From Humulus lupulus (Eukaryota; Streptophyta; Magnoliopsida; Rosales; Cannabaceae): a stretch of 64,000 nucleotides of DNA. Made by a program: the position numbers and the translations under genes. This document shows positions 33,541 through 45,786 of the stretch, piece by piece; the stretch's first letter is position 1; the number at the start of each line of letters is the position of its first letter. The DNA lies in assembly GCF_963169125.1 (NCBI RefSeq), contig NC_084798.1, positions 106,657,970-106,721,969 on the forward strand, in the 5' to 3' direction. A model generated the notes under the pieces. The model was not told where the DNA came from and made no database searches. It saw nothing but the letters and a program-made list of their open reading frames with translations.

Positions 33541-34442
33541 TGTAACGTCTTGCGTTTCAAGTGCCTTGAAATGACTCCGCTCGGGATTGTTTTCCCCAAG
33601 TTAAGAATATTATTTTAAATAATATTATATTTTTTTTGGAATTTATTTCCATGAGTTATTGCTAGCCAAATTATGAATATTGTGTTTAAAAGTCAAGATA
33701 AGACTTTCAGTTTTGGACCGACACAAAAACTCTAATCGGGTAAAAATCTCGAAAAATAAAATGAAAAACTATGGCAAATATATTTTGGCATAAAATACAT
33801 TCATAAAAATTAAATTTCAGAAAAAAAATAATAACCTAAGAGAAAATGGTAATTTTAGGACATTTTGGTATTAAATGCTTTATTTTACCGAATTGGGGAA
33901 TTTTATTCCATGTATGTGTTAGGAAATACTTATACATGATCTTTATTTATTTTCACGTAGATCTAATATTAAACAAATTAATATGAGATAACCTAGAACA
34001 TGTTTCTAAAATTAAATTCAAAGAGAAACAAAGACAAGAATACTTACAGTATACACAACGGAATGAAAGAGTCATTCCTTCAGTTTCTCTAACTCTTGTA
34101 TCATCTCTGTCGCAGAGTATTATCATGAAATTGAACCGATCTTTTATTTTCTTCAGTCTTCCAATGTATCCTTAGAATCACCTAGACTAGTGTGGGAAAT
34201 TCTCAACACATGAGATAGATATAGAGAAAAGAAGAGAAAATAACAAAGAGGCTTAGAAAAGGACTTGTGTTTAGAGAGAATCTAAAACTATCAGAATACC
34301 AGTGATTAAACTTGTGTTTTGACTTCTCTCTAAGCACTCATTTTATATACTCAACTAGGCCATTTAATTTAATTAAAAAAATCAATAAAATAATAGTCAT
34401 TTAAAAGCCCTAGGTCAAAATTATCATGGGCTTCAGGCCCGT

Positions 34443-35384
34443 TGTTATCCCCAAAAAATGGAGATCGATGACGTGGAAATAGAGGTGACAAGTGGCAGTA
34501 CATGGTCCATAAAAGACACATTAATAAGTCAATAAATACACTGACTCCTGAGAGTTGTGATAAAATTTTGACTGGCTTGAGAAGTGTCATGACCGGCCAG
34601 GCATGACCCTGTCCGACCAGTCACGACTTTGCTGCCCAGAAAAGTCATGCTAGACCAGAGTGCCATTTTAGAGGAGAGACATGGCATGCTAGACTAGAGT
34701 GCCATGTTAGACGAGAAGCAAGTGTATGTCCTACCAGCATGCACATGTCCGACCAGCAAGTGTATATCCTACCAGCTAAGTGCGTGACTATCCAGTAGAG
34801 GTGTGTTCGACCAGCTTGAAGGAGATATGGATCAACTAGATAGAGGAGGACTAAGTCAAGATTCCCAGAAACGGCTTCAACAAGAACCGATCTTGGCACA
34901 CGCGGGAATCTCTCATTCTTCCCACAAATTTGGAGTTATGTTATATTTTGAATATTTTTGTAATGTAAATGTAATAAATATAATAAAATATCCCGATTCT
35001 AGGGGATATCAGATGTATGATCCTAAGCCTATAAATACATGGCTTATGAGATCAGAAAGGGGCTTCTTCTTCTTTTGAGACTTTTGGGAAATTTTGGGTC
35101 TGAGTTTTCTAGAGAGAGAAAGTGCTTGTATTTGAAATAATTCTTGTATTCTTGCAATCTGTACTGAAGAAACTCAGTTGGCTTAGTTCATCTGATCTTG
35201 AGTACAGATCTATAATCACAACTCTAAGTGGATTAGGCTATTACCAACATATTCGGGCTGAACCACTATAAAAATTGCGCGTGTTATTTATTTTCTTTTA
35301 AAACCCGTCTGTGTCATTTTATTTCTCTTGAAAGTTTCATCGTTTTTGATGTTCTCACGTTGTTGGCCAAAAACGCGGTCAACA
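34443..35384 (+). mobile_element. Solo LTR G, 942 bp, duplication CCCGT
   Basis: It runs from TGTTATCCCC to GCGGTCAACA with perfect CCCGT duplications (34438-34442 and 35385-35389). It contains a TATA box (CCTATAAATACATGG, about 35026-35040), a G/T-rich start region and repeated CGACCAG or CTACCAG words upstream. The superfamily cannot be told from the LTR alone. The LTR could also be a short non-autonomous element. Confidence 0.8.
34590..34817. repeat. Clustered CCGACCAG/CTACCAG words upstream of the TATA box of LTR G
   Basis: About eight irregularly spaced copies of GACCAG, CTACCAG or ATCCAG, mixed with CATGAC and CATGCTAGAC, lie within 230 bases. They sit in the U3 region before the TATA box at about 35028. 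Confidence 0.65.
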
Positions 35385-38300
35385 CCCGTGAAATTTCCAT
35401 TAGATTATAAGCCCATTGGACTTAAAATCAATGCTTGTATTATTTTCTATTGATTTAATTAATTAAATAATTATTTAAATACTTCATCAAATTAATTATT
35501 TATAATTTGAACCTTGATTTAAACTTATTTATTAATTTAGATACCAATTTATCTTAAATAATAAATCTGCCATAATTTCTCTTTTCTTCTCTAAATTACA
35601 TAACTCTGTGAAACTATCCAAAATTGACCTGGTCAACTTTGATAATTCTACTTGATAATTAAATCAATTAATTGAGACTATCTAGATGATTTTATCCAAG
35701 GTACAATGGGGACCGTGGGCCTGTGAAATAAAGCTCCAATAAGTTATCATGAATCTAACAAATAAATTTACTAACATATTAATTTCTCGTGACTCCACTA
35801 TAGACTCGGAATTACACTCTTGAATTCATAGAACGCTTTATAACAAATATAGATACACTATTAGTTATCCAATGTTACAACCATAATTGTCACTCAATCC
35901 TCTATAGACGGTCAACAATGAGATATGACTAAAATACCGTTTTACCCCTCATTGTACTGTATCCTTAAAACACTTAGTTCCTTGTAAATGATATTTCAGT
36001 AAACTAATTTAATTACTAAAATGAGATCTCTATCATTTAACTCCTTGAACCAAACTAAAAGGAAACCATTGTTTCACTTCTTCATCAAAAGCTATAGATG
36101 TTCATATCTATGATTAACACTCCCACTCAATTATACTACTGAGTTCCCACGATGTAAGTATGGGCTAGTCCGTAGGGTAAGCTGGTAACGAACAAGTCAA
36201 AGAACTAAAATAATACAATCAGTTAGAATACTAACCACTCAGAATTGAGATTTAATTGACCTATGGTCAACTATATGATATGACTAGAATAGATAATAAC
36301 TGTCAATATCGGTCCTGTCCGATGTAACAAATACATCCAATCTTATCTACTTTGCTAATATTCTGGAAAGAACATAACACTGTAATGTGTAAGTAGATCA
36401 TATCGTAGATTGGCAAGTCAGTGTAAATCTTGTGCACTGATTAATCTTAGGACTAACTTATTTTGAACATAAAATCATATTTATATTCCACTGTGATTAC
36501 GTCACTATAAATAAGATTAGCTATATGCTCGAGATTCAATAAAATTTTACATGATTTAAATAATCATGAAAATAAAACATGTGAGCAAAGTGATTGACCA
36601 AGTCAAAAAAATGATTTCTATTCTTTTATTGATAATAAAATGAGATTACAAAGAATTTGAGTTTTAACTAAGGCATAAAACCCCAACAATATAGAGCTTA
36701 GGTTAAATTTTATTGTGTGATTAATTAAATTAAATGCGAGAGACATTTAATTTAATTATTATGTGTTAAGTTTTGTTTTTAAAACTTAATAAGAGTGAAA
36801 AAGGTTATAGAGAGTCAATTTGGATTTTTCTTCTTAGGAAATAATTATTAACCATTTAAAAAAATATAGGACATAAATAGAATAAAGGGTGGGCAGCGAT
36901 GTGGGGAATTTATTTGGGTAGACCAAATTATTTAAGTTTAATCCCCATTTTAAATATTAGAGTTAATTGGCAAGTGGATAGTAAGAAAAATACTGAAGTG
37001 TTTTAAGATATTTAAGAGTTGTTAAAACTCTTCTAACCCTCCCCAAAACTGACCTTCTCTCTCTCACAATCACACTCATATTTTTTTTGAAAACTCTCTC
37101 AAGTTTTCTCTCCATTTTCAACCTCAAGAACACTAAGAAGGCTTGGAAGTTTAAGCTTTGGTCTAGGAAGGGTTTCCCTAAGGTAAAGTTTGAAAAAACT
37201 AGACTTTTGTAAAGTTTTAACCATAGAATTTTCAATAGCTAATTATATATGTTGTTGGGGGAGTTGGTTGAGGTTTTGAAAGGGTTTTGAAGGATCCAAA
37301 GCTAGTAGAAAGATCCAAACCTTAAGCAAGAACGACAAGAGGTAAAAAGTTTACTTTTTATGGTTGTTATTATATAGTTTTTATTTTTTTAAGAATTATT
37401 TTGTATATTTAATGCTTAAAGTTTTTTACTGGTGATGTAATAAGGCTATGGTAGTTGATTTATAATTTTTTATGATGCTTGTGTGTTGATTTTTGAAAAT
37501 AGGAACCAAAATCCCCAAGGGTTTTGTTGAAAACCCTAAAACAAAAATACATGTTTTGAGTTCCGACTTCAAAGGGATCAAGCATCCACTGTCTATTGAT
37601 TTTGTAAACTTTAATTGTATTGTGATGTTATTAAGATGGAGTACATAAAATTTAGCATTTGAAACACTAAAAAATGTTTAGAAATGAGTGAGTTATGCTA
37701 TTTCAAAGTTTAGGTAAAAAACTATTTTTTCGTATTCTTAATTTCGGGACCAAGTTTGGACAGCCAATGTATAAGTCAAATGAATACAGTTTTTTCTAAC
37801 AATTTGTGGAAAAATTCTTGGCATAACCTAATATTCCACTGTAAAATTTGGTCATAAAATATTGAACGGTTTGAAAGTTATTAAGTGGAAAAAAATAAGG
37901 ACTTGAAAATAAGGTCATTTTTACCTCATTATTGGAAAATATTTTTACCAATAAAAAATGCTCATTTTGACCTAATATTTTACAACGACCTAAATGGTAT
38001 ACCAAAATGGAATTGGGAAATTTTGGTAACAATTGAGTAAGTAAATTTCAAGTTATGACCTAACAAAGTATGTAGTTAAAAAAGAGGTTTTCACACTTGG
38101 TGTAAAAATGAGATTTTGGAACTTAAGGTAAAAAGTAAAATTTTGCTTATTGCAAGCTAAAAACTTTGTAAGTCTTGAAAACATATTTTGACCTAAAATA
38201 CCACTTTGAGATTAGTCAGAATTATTTTTATTAAAGAATTTTTATTCTTTCTAAAAATAAAAGATTTAATTTATTAATAAGTTAATAAATTAAAAGTGGG

Positions 38301-40036
38301 TTTAAAACCCTATTTTTTGAGAAAATAATTAAGTAAATTATTTTTCTAGTAAGTAAACTTGATTAATTGACTTCGATAAAATTAACTAGTCAAGATAAGA
38401 AAATTTTAACTGATTTCCTAATTATGTTAAAATTAGGCTATTTTCTTAAAACGAGTTTTAGAGATTAAAACCTATAGAAAAATAAAAAGGAAAATTAAGA
38501 GATTATTTTCTTGAAAAATAATTAAGGAATTTAATTAGTATGTTCTGGATATAATACCAGCTAAAATCTTTTATATATTTAACCGCTTGTTGAAAGTACG
38601 ATTTAATAGCGGAGCTTTTAAAGAATAAGATTTTTAGCAGATTGTGGAAAAATACTATTGCGATACTTGAGCCTAAGTATCGAGACCATAGGGCAGGTCT
38701 CCAAGAGACTTAGGTTTTAGTCTCAAATTTTTGAGTATGAATGTCTTGAATGGGTTTAAAGCCAAATAATGATCTTTAATCCTTACAAATGATTTTTAAA
38801 ATGACCAAACTGCCCAAAATAATAATAATAATAATGAATTATGAAGTGCCATAATTAATCCGAGTATACTGTATGGGTAATTATAGTATTGGCTAAGCAT
38901 AACTGGATTATACATTGGAGGGTGAAATCTTGCTGAGAGTAAAGGACTCCAAGTAAGTCAACTTCTATAGTGTGGCTGCAACATGAAATGACTATTGTAT
39001 TGTATGTTAGTATAGAGACACATGCACATATATACACTGTCGTAGAAAGATTGCTTAGAGACGTTAGTCTAGTTGGTGCTAATTCAAAAAATATGACCAG
39101 TAGATATCCGTCATATTCTAGACGGCTGATCCCTGTCACACTGCTTGATTTTATTATGTCTGGTTCATTACCGCGACGAGTGGCCAAGAGGTGAGGATTG
39201 CTGGTTTAAACCTAGGGGAACCAAAATGAATGGGACCTAGGGGCCCTCATGCTTACATAATCAGTGAAAGGTTAGAACCCGAGCAAGTGCTTTAATAAGT
39301 TATTCCCGGATAGTAGCCGTGAATATTGGCCATTCAGTGAGAGTGCCTAGAGAAACTAGGGGTTGCCAAGTTTGAGTGAGGTTGAATACCCTAGGGGAAA
39401 CTGCTCACCAGAACCACTGATTAACATAGAAGTCTCTGTAAACCCATGGAACTTCGATTACACTCTTGAATAGTAGCAATGCCCTAGGTGACTTGATGGT
39501 TACCCTTGTGAGGGATTTACTCTTGGATAAGTAGCGATGCCCTAGGTAACTCGATAGTTACCCTTGATGGGGAAATTTATTGGCTAGTTATTAGTGTTGA
39601 AACTCAGTTCTCTCTTACAGATTAGCATTTATTTTGGAGGGCGTGATACACTCGAATTGTTCGAAATTGCCGAGCGTTGGTCTCGAATAATAGTTGTGAT
39701 ATATTATATATGCTTGCTCTGGGATTTTCTAAGTGTAGGGATTTATTTGTTTATATGAAATAGTTTGTCATTGTTTATCAAGCATGACAATAAGTTTGCC
39801 AGAACGCTTTTGCGTTCTTGAAATATATTGCTTAGGGTCCGGATGGATCTAGAACAATTATTTTTGTGAGCTAATGTCAATGACCACCTGTCTTCTCTGC
39901 ATGCTTTTGTTTTATAGTTGAACTTACTAAGCGTTTTCACTTACCTAGTTGTTTCCTGTTGTAGGTAAGAACAAGGGCAAGGTAGAGCAGTGAGCGCTGA
40001 AGTCTTCCTTGTGAATGTACATGTGGATCGACCTTG

Positions 40037-42427
40037 TGCAAATGTGCAACAAGTGTAACCGACGCCATTGGGGCGAGTGTAGGGTATGTTATAATTGTGG
40101 AAAGCCAGGGCACTTTGCTAAAGATTGTCGAATGCCAGCCAATCCGCCTCGAGTTTATGTGCTTACGCAAAGCGAAAAAGGAGCTGGACCATCTGATATG
40201 GTGTCAGGTCAAATCTTTATTGCCCAAACCTCGACATATGCATTAATTGATATTGGTGCATCGCACTCTTTTGTATTTGCATCCTTTGTCGAAAAATTAA
40301 ATAGAAACCCTGAGCCTATGTCTGTTATTTGTGGGTTATCCTTGCCTTCGGGAGAGGATATGCTGGTGCGGACATGTGTTAGAGTCGTACCAGTTTTGGT
40401 TGAAGGTCATGAGTTGGCAGTGGATCTGTTGTCTTGGACCTACATGAATACGACATCATCTTTGGGATGGATTGGTTAACCAGATATGGAGTCCTTATCA
40501 ATTGCAAGCGCAAAAAAGTAGTCTTCACCCTAGCAGGAGAAGAACCATTCGAGTTCAAGGGTACGTCAAGAGAAAAGAAGTGCTCCATGATTTCTGCGAT
40601 GAAGGCGAGAAAAATGTTGAATGGCGGATGCATCAGTTTTCTGGCAAACATAGTGGATAAGGATAAAGAGACGAGTCAACAACCTTCTGATGTATCGGTT
40701 GTGTGCAAGTTTCCTGACATATTTCCTGAAGATCTCCCAGGGATTCCACCAGACCGAGAGATCGTGTTTGAGATAGAGCTAATTCCGAGAACTGTGCCAA
40801 TCTCAAAGACTCCTTACAGGATGGTGCCAGCTGAACTCAAGGAGTTGCAGTCGTAACATCAAGAGTTACTGTACAAGAAGTTCATAAGACCAAGGCATTC
40901 TCCGTGGGGAGCCCCGATCCTATTCATGAAGAAGAAAGACGGCTCGATGAGAATGTGCATTGACTATTGGGAGCTGAACAAAGTAACGATCAAGAACCGA
41001 TATCCATTGCCTAGGATTGACGATCTTTTCAATCAACTACAAGGAGCGTCAGTATTTTCCAAAATAGACCTGCGATCAGGCTATCATCAGCTAAAGGTTA
41101 AGGAGACGGATATACCAAAGACGACCTTCAGAACGCGCTACGCTCACTACGAGTTCTTAGTGATGTCCTTTAGACTAACCAATGTGCCTGCGAAATTCAT
41201 GGATCTCATGAATCACATATTTTGCGAGTATTTGGATAAGTTCGTCGTCGTGTTCATTGACAATATTCTAATATAATCAAAAAGCCAAGAAGAGCATGCA
41301 ACGCATCTAGGACTGGTCCTTCAGCGTCTATGAGATGAAAAGCTTTACGCTAAGTTTTCGAAGTGCGAATTATGGCTAGAGAAAGTTAGTTTTCTGGGGC
41401 ACATAGTGTCGGGAGATAGAATTTCGGTAGATCCCACCAAGATAGAAGCTGTTAAGTAGTGGAAACCTCTAAAAATGCTCATGAGGTTAGAAGTTTTCTT
41501 GGGTTAGCGGGATATTACCGGTGATTTGTGGAAGGATTTTCCAAAATAGCTGCACCAATGACTGCCCTCACCCACAAAAACATCAAGTGTGAATGGACTG
41601 ACAAGTGCGAGAAGAGTTTGCAGGAGCTAAAAACGAGATTGATGACTGCCCTAGTGCTGATAATCCCTAATGGCACAGAGGGATATACTATTTATAGCGA
41701 TGCCTTATGGGAACAGTGCTGATGCGACATGGAAAAGTAATTTCTTATGCTTCTTGACAACTTAAAAATTACGAGAAGAACTATCCAACTCATGACCTGG
41801 AGCTAGCAGCGGTGGTTTTCGCACTGAAAATTTAGAGGCATTACCTATATGGGATACATTGCGACATCTACACTGATCACAAAATCCTGAAGTATTTATT
41901 TACGTAGAAGGAATTGAATATGAGACATCATCGATGGTCGAGTTGTTCAACGACTACGACTGCGACATTCTGTACCACCCGGGAAAAGCAAACAAGGTCG
42001 TAGATGCATTGAGTTGACAGCTAAGTGCTTACGTGATGATAGTGAAAGAGATTTTGCCGCAGTTACGAGCCGACCTTGCTACCTTGGATTTACAGATAGT
42101 AGTCGGTCAATTGGCTAACCTCTCTATTGAGCCTACAGTTAAGGAAGCTCTAAAAGGCAGCCAGTTAGTCGATCCTTGGGTTCAATGACTGATGTATGAA
42201 GTGAGGGACGAGGGGCGACCATGATTCCATTCTCTGAAGATATGTGTTCCGGAGGATGGCGAGATCAAGAAGCGGATATTTTTTTAGGGACATAATACTC
42301 CTTATGCCATGCATCCGGGTACCAAGAAAATGTACCAAGACTTGAAAAAGTACTTTTGGTGGCCTGGGATGAAAAAGGAGATGGAAAAATATGTGGCACA
42401 CTGCTTGACTTGTCAGCAAACAAAGGC
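40037..42427 (+). pseudogene. Gag zinc knuckle, protease, RT, RNase H and integrase N-terminus of element B
   Basis: The reading frame starts in the middle of gag with MCNKCNRRHWGECRVCYNCG and the knuckle CYNCGKPGHFAKDC. It continues with the protease (ALIDIGASHSF, then DIIFGMDWL in a shifted frame at 40434), the linker FPEDLPGIPPDREIVFEIEL, RT ([33 protein letters not shown]) and degraded RNase H. It ends with the integrase zinc finger (HPGTKKMYQDLKKYFWWPG ... CLTCQQTKA). There are many stops (for example near 40856, 41274 and 41459). The RT active site reads FIDNILI: the second Asp is Asn (codon 41262-41264). It is interrupted at 42427 by solo LTR D2; the frame resumes at 44682 with EHQWPVGLLQPL. 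This matches element A domain by domain, supporting the Tekay assignment. Confidence 0.85.
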
Positions 42428-44676
42428 TGTACCGACCCAAATTTACTACTAAGGCTTAAGGGCCTTGATTAGTGTGCCGTGAGGGCATAATTGGAATATA
42501 TGTGATAATTTTTGAGACCACATTATTATGTGGATATATATGTGATCTGTGATTCGAGACGATCCTAGTGAGCGGTTAAGCGAAAAAGTCACGGCGGGGA
42601 TTTATACCCGGCTCGGGGCGAGCCTGGGGGTGTAAATGTGAATTTAGAGAATATATTGGGGTTAATTATGACATTGAGGAATATAATTGGTGATTAATTA
42701 GGTATTGGGAAGTAAGCGGAAAATATTAGAGACACTCGAGGAATTAGCGGGAATTGGGTGAAATGACCAAAATGCCCCTAGGTGGATTAAGAGATTTAGA
42801 ATTAAAGGGGAGCGTATTGTGGTCATTTGGCATATAAGGATAGGCATAACCGAGGCTTTATGCTTAGTGGAGTTTGTAGAATGAAATAGAAGTCTGAAGG
42901 AAAGAAAAGGAAATAAAAGAAAGAGAAAGAAGGGAAAGAAAAGCAAGGTCGGTTTATGCTCTTCTCCACCATTTCTTGGGGTCTTTTGGAGATAAGGTTT
43001 AGAGGAGAGCTAGGTCAAGCTGAGCAATTAGGTTTCTGAGTTAAGCTTGAGGAATTGGCAGGGAAATTCATTCAGTGGAGATAAGACTTTGAGATTTTCT
43101 TCACTTTTTGGTTTTGGTGCTGAACTGTGATATCTAAGTAGAATTTGATGGGAATTCTAGGGAATTCAAGCCAAGGGTTTGAGGAGGAGGAAGCCAAGGA
43201 AGAGTAGAGGATATCCCAACATCAACTTTCCTATTAAAGGTAAGAAAATTTGAGCTTGGACACTTGAATTCTGAAGTTTTGTTGTTTGGCTGAGATTTTT
43301 TTAACTCTAGGTTCATCTATGGTGAATTCTATGTTTAGGGATGCATGTGATTGGGTTTTGTGTATTTGGGATGCTTGGGATGAGTGGAGTGTGTTGATAA
43401 GCTTGTTTTTAAGTTTGGTTGAAGGTTGAAAATTTTTTGGTAAGGGTTGGCTCAGGGAAATCGCAGGAAGGAAAAATGCAAGGTAACTGGTTTTGTGACT
43501 AGATCTATAGCGCTAGCCTTTGGGCACTGTAGCGCTAGGCTAGGTTGTCTGGGGGTTTTTGGCTTCTGCTTGTAGCGCTGTAGCGCCCTCCAAAGAGCGC
43601 TGTAGCGCTACCTTGCTTCCAGAAAAAGGGTTTTTGAGTTATTTTCAAGGGTTTTTGCCCGGGGGTTCGGGGTTCGACTCCACCACCCCGTTTGGTGGAA
43701 TTGGAACTTCCTGAGGGCTCGGGATTGGTTCCGAGGTTAGGTTTTGGACTTAAGGTTTGGTGATGATTTTGACCTATGGTTGTGACTAGGTGTGCGCCAG
43801 GGCTTAAGAGGGATCGTGCTCAGGGATCAAAGTGAACGAAGCTAGCGAGTTTAAAGGTAAGAAAACTGCACCTGGTTATATGTTTGTGATGGGACTAAGT
43901 GCTCCCGATATCTGTATAATGTCAATGATGGTATTATGCCATGGGACATGTGATAAATGGCCTAAGGGTGCCGTATACAATATTTGCGCACAGGGCGCGG
44001 CTTGGCCACTGGTAGCCGAGGACAACTTAATATTCATTGAGCTCTGTTTAAGTGGGTCGGAGTCAGTGGGATAAACAGAGGGTGCGACCTATGGGTGCTA
44101 ACCCTAGTTATCATTTGTGATTAATTATATATTGATGTGAAATGATATGTTTGGTATACTGAATACTTGATTATCATGGATGTTTGGTCTAATGAGAACT
44201 TGCTTATGTGATATGAGATAGTGGATTGTTTATTGATTGATTATGCTCTGTTGTTGTGTTTTCTTGCTGGGCTTTGGCTCACGGGTGCTACGTGGTGCAG
44301 GTAAAGGAAAAAGGCAAGTCGGACCAATCCTGAGATGGAGAGCTGCGGGGCTGAATGTACATAGTCAGCTGTTCGGTCGCCATGGCCGAGGAGTGGATCA
44401 GGACAGGGAATGCCTAATAGTCTATTTTGCCTTAGAATGGCTAATTAATGTATTTAAATCTTGAATATTTGTAAATGGTTTTAATCTTAATATTTTTGGG
44501 ATCCCGTGTAAACAGAAAACGTTACTTTTAAGAAATGCAGCTTTTGAGACGAAAATATTTTAACCCTAGTTCCATTGTAGTTTCAGTAACACGTTTTTAA
44601 TTAAATGCCTTGATTAGCAAGTCTGGCACTTTTATAAACACACAGTGTAACAGTCTTGGCTATCTAGGGCATTACA
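42428..44676 (+). mobile_element. Solo LTR D2 (same family as D1), duplication AAGGC, inside the element B integrase
   Basis: This 2249-base LTR runs from TGTACCGACCC to GGGCATTACA with perfect AAGGC duplications (42423-42427 and 44677-44681). Removing it rejoins integrase codons CQQTKA and EHQWPVG without loss. A GC-rich TAGCGCTACAGCGC-type word cluster lies at 43504-43612. Short frames inside (for example 43832-44074) have no recognised domain. Confidence 0.9.
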
Positions 44677-44681
44677 AAGGC

Positions 44682-45786
44682 TGAGCATCAATGGCCAGTC
44701 GGATTGTTGCAACCCTTAGAAATTCCAGAATGGAAGTGGGAGATGGTCACTATGGACTTTGTCACAGGTCTACCAACCACTTCCAAGGGGCACGATGCCG
44801 TTTGGGTTATCGTAGATAGGCTGACTAAGTCTGCTCATTTCTTGCCGATCAAGGTAACTTATGGGGCACATAAGTTAGCATATATTTATATTGCATAAAT
44901 AATGAGACTGCATGGTGCCCAACTCCATCGTATCAGATCGCGATGGACATTTCACGTCGACATTCTAAGATAGAATCCAAATGATGTTGGGTACTAAACT
45001 GAAGTTCAACACTTCTTTCCACCCGCAAACAGACAGTCAAAGCGAACGAACAATTCAGACCCTGGAAGATCTGCTAAGGGCATGCATGGTCGACTTTCAA
45101 GGGTCGTGGAATGAGAAGCTTCAACTGATAGAGTTCACTTACAATAATAGCTATCATGATTCCATCAAGATGGCTCCGATGAATTGGCATGAGACCGGTG
45201 AAAGAAAGTTTCTAGGATCGGATGAGGTTGATCAGATTATAGGGAACATCCGATAGATAAGGCAACACTTGCAAACTTCGGTTGATCGACAACACAAATA
45301 TGCCGACCGACACAGGAGACCCCTGGTGTTTGAGGTTGGCAATAATGTGTTGCTGAAGGTAGCTCTGCTATGAGGGGCTATGCGGTTAGGGAAGAAAGGA
45401 AAGCTTAGCCCAAGGTTCATTGGACCTTTCAAAATCTTAGAGAGGATCAGGGAAGTAGCTTATCGTTTATCTCTTCTGCCCGCCCTGTCTAAGGTGCATG
45501 ATGTGTTTCATGTATCCTTGTTGAGAAAATACATGTGTGATCCCTTGCATGTACTCAACAATGAGCAGGTGAGTATTGATCCTCAACTTGTCTATGAGGA
45601 GAAGCCGATGATGATTCTAGACTAAAAAGAAAAAGTGTTGAGGAACAAGACGGTGCCATTGGTAAAGGTGTAGTGGTGTAACCATGGCATTGAAGAGGCA
45701 ACCTGGGAAACAAAAGACAAGATGAGGGAGAAGTATCCTCATTTGTTTTAAGTTTCGAAGACGAAACCTTAATAAATTGTAGGTAT
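44682..45786 (+). pseudogene. Integrase core and chromodomain of element B
   Basis: The frame shows the first DDE Asp in VTMDFVTGLP and [15 protein letters not shown]. The region of the second Asp is frameshifted and degraded (about 44905-44975). The Glu is in TDSQSERTIQTLEDLL. The C-terminal part ([27 protein letters not shown]) follows. A degenerate chromodomain (NKTVPLVKV-stop-WCNHGIEEATWE ... MREKYPHLF, about 45630-45750) ends shortly before the LTR. At least six in-frame stops or shifts are visible, so no product is expected. Confidence 0.8.

Larger units (their letters stand above)
33917..36688 (-). mobile_element. Solo LTR of copia element family F, minus strand
   Basis: The reverse complement starts TGTTGGGGTTTTATGCC and ends GTATAAGTATTTCCTAACA, as in the LTRs of the copia element at 51357-62248. 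Without the nested LTR at 34443-35384 and its duplication, it is 1825 bases, exactly the length of the intact 5' LTR there. The flanking pentamers GTATG and ATATA form a decayed duplication. No internal region is left. Confidence 0.85.
33541..40036 (+). repeat. 5' LTR of element B, interrupted and 3'-truncated
   Basis: It aligns along its length with 45787-49702: both start TGTAAC, contain TTTTCCCCAAGTTAAGAATA, and share the GTAAGAACAAGGGCAAGG block near 39965. It lacks the last roughly 200 bases. Removing the insertion leaves about 3.7 kb. Confidence 0.8.

Noticed and set aside
39170..39230. GTGGCCAAGAGGT followed by GGTTTAAACC as a possible tRNA-like gene.
   Set aside because: No acceptor stem or cloverleaf can be formed around it, and it lies in the element B LTR.
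43832..44464. Frames of 80 and 75 residues as genes between element B segments.
   Set aside because: They lie wholly inside solo LTR D2, with no domain and no counterpart frame in D1.
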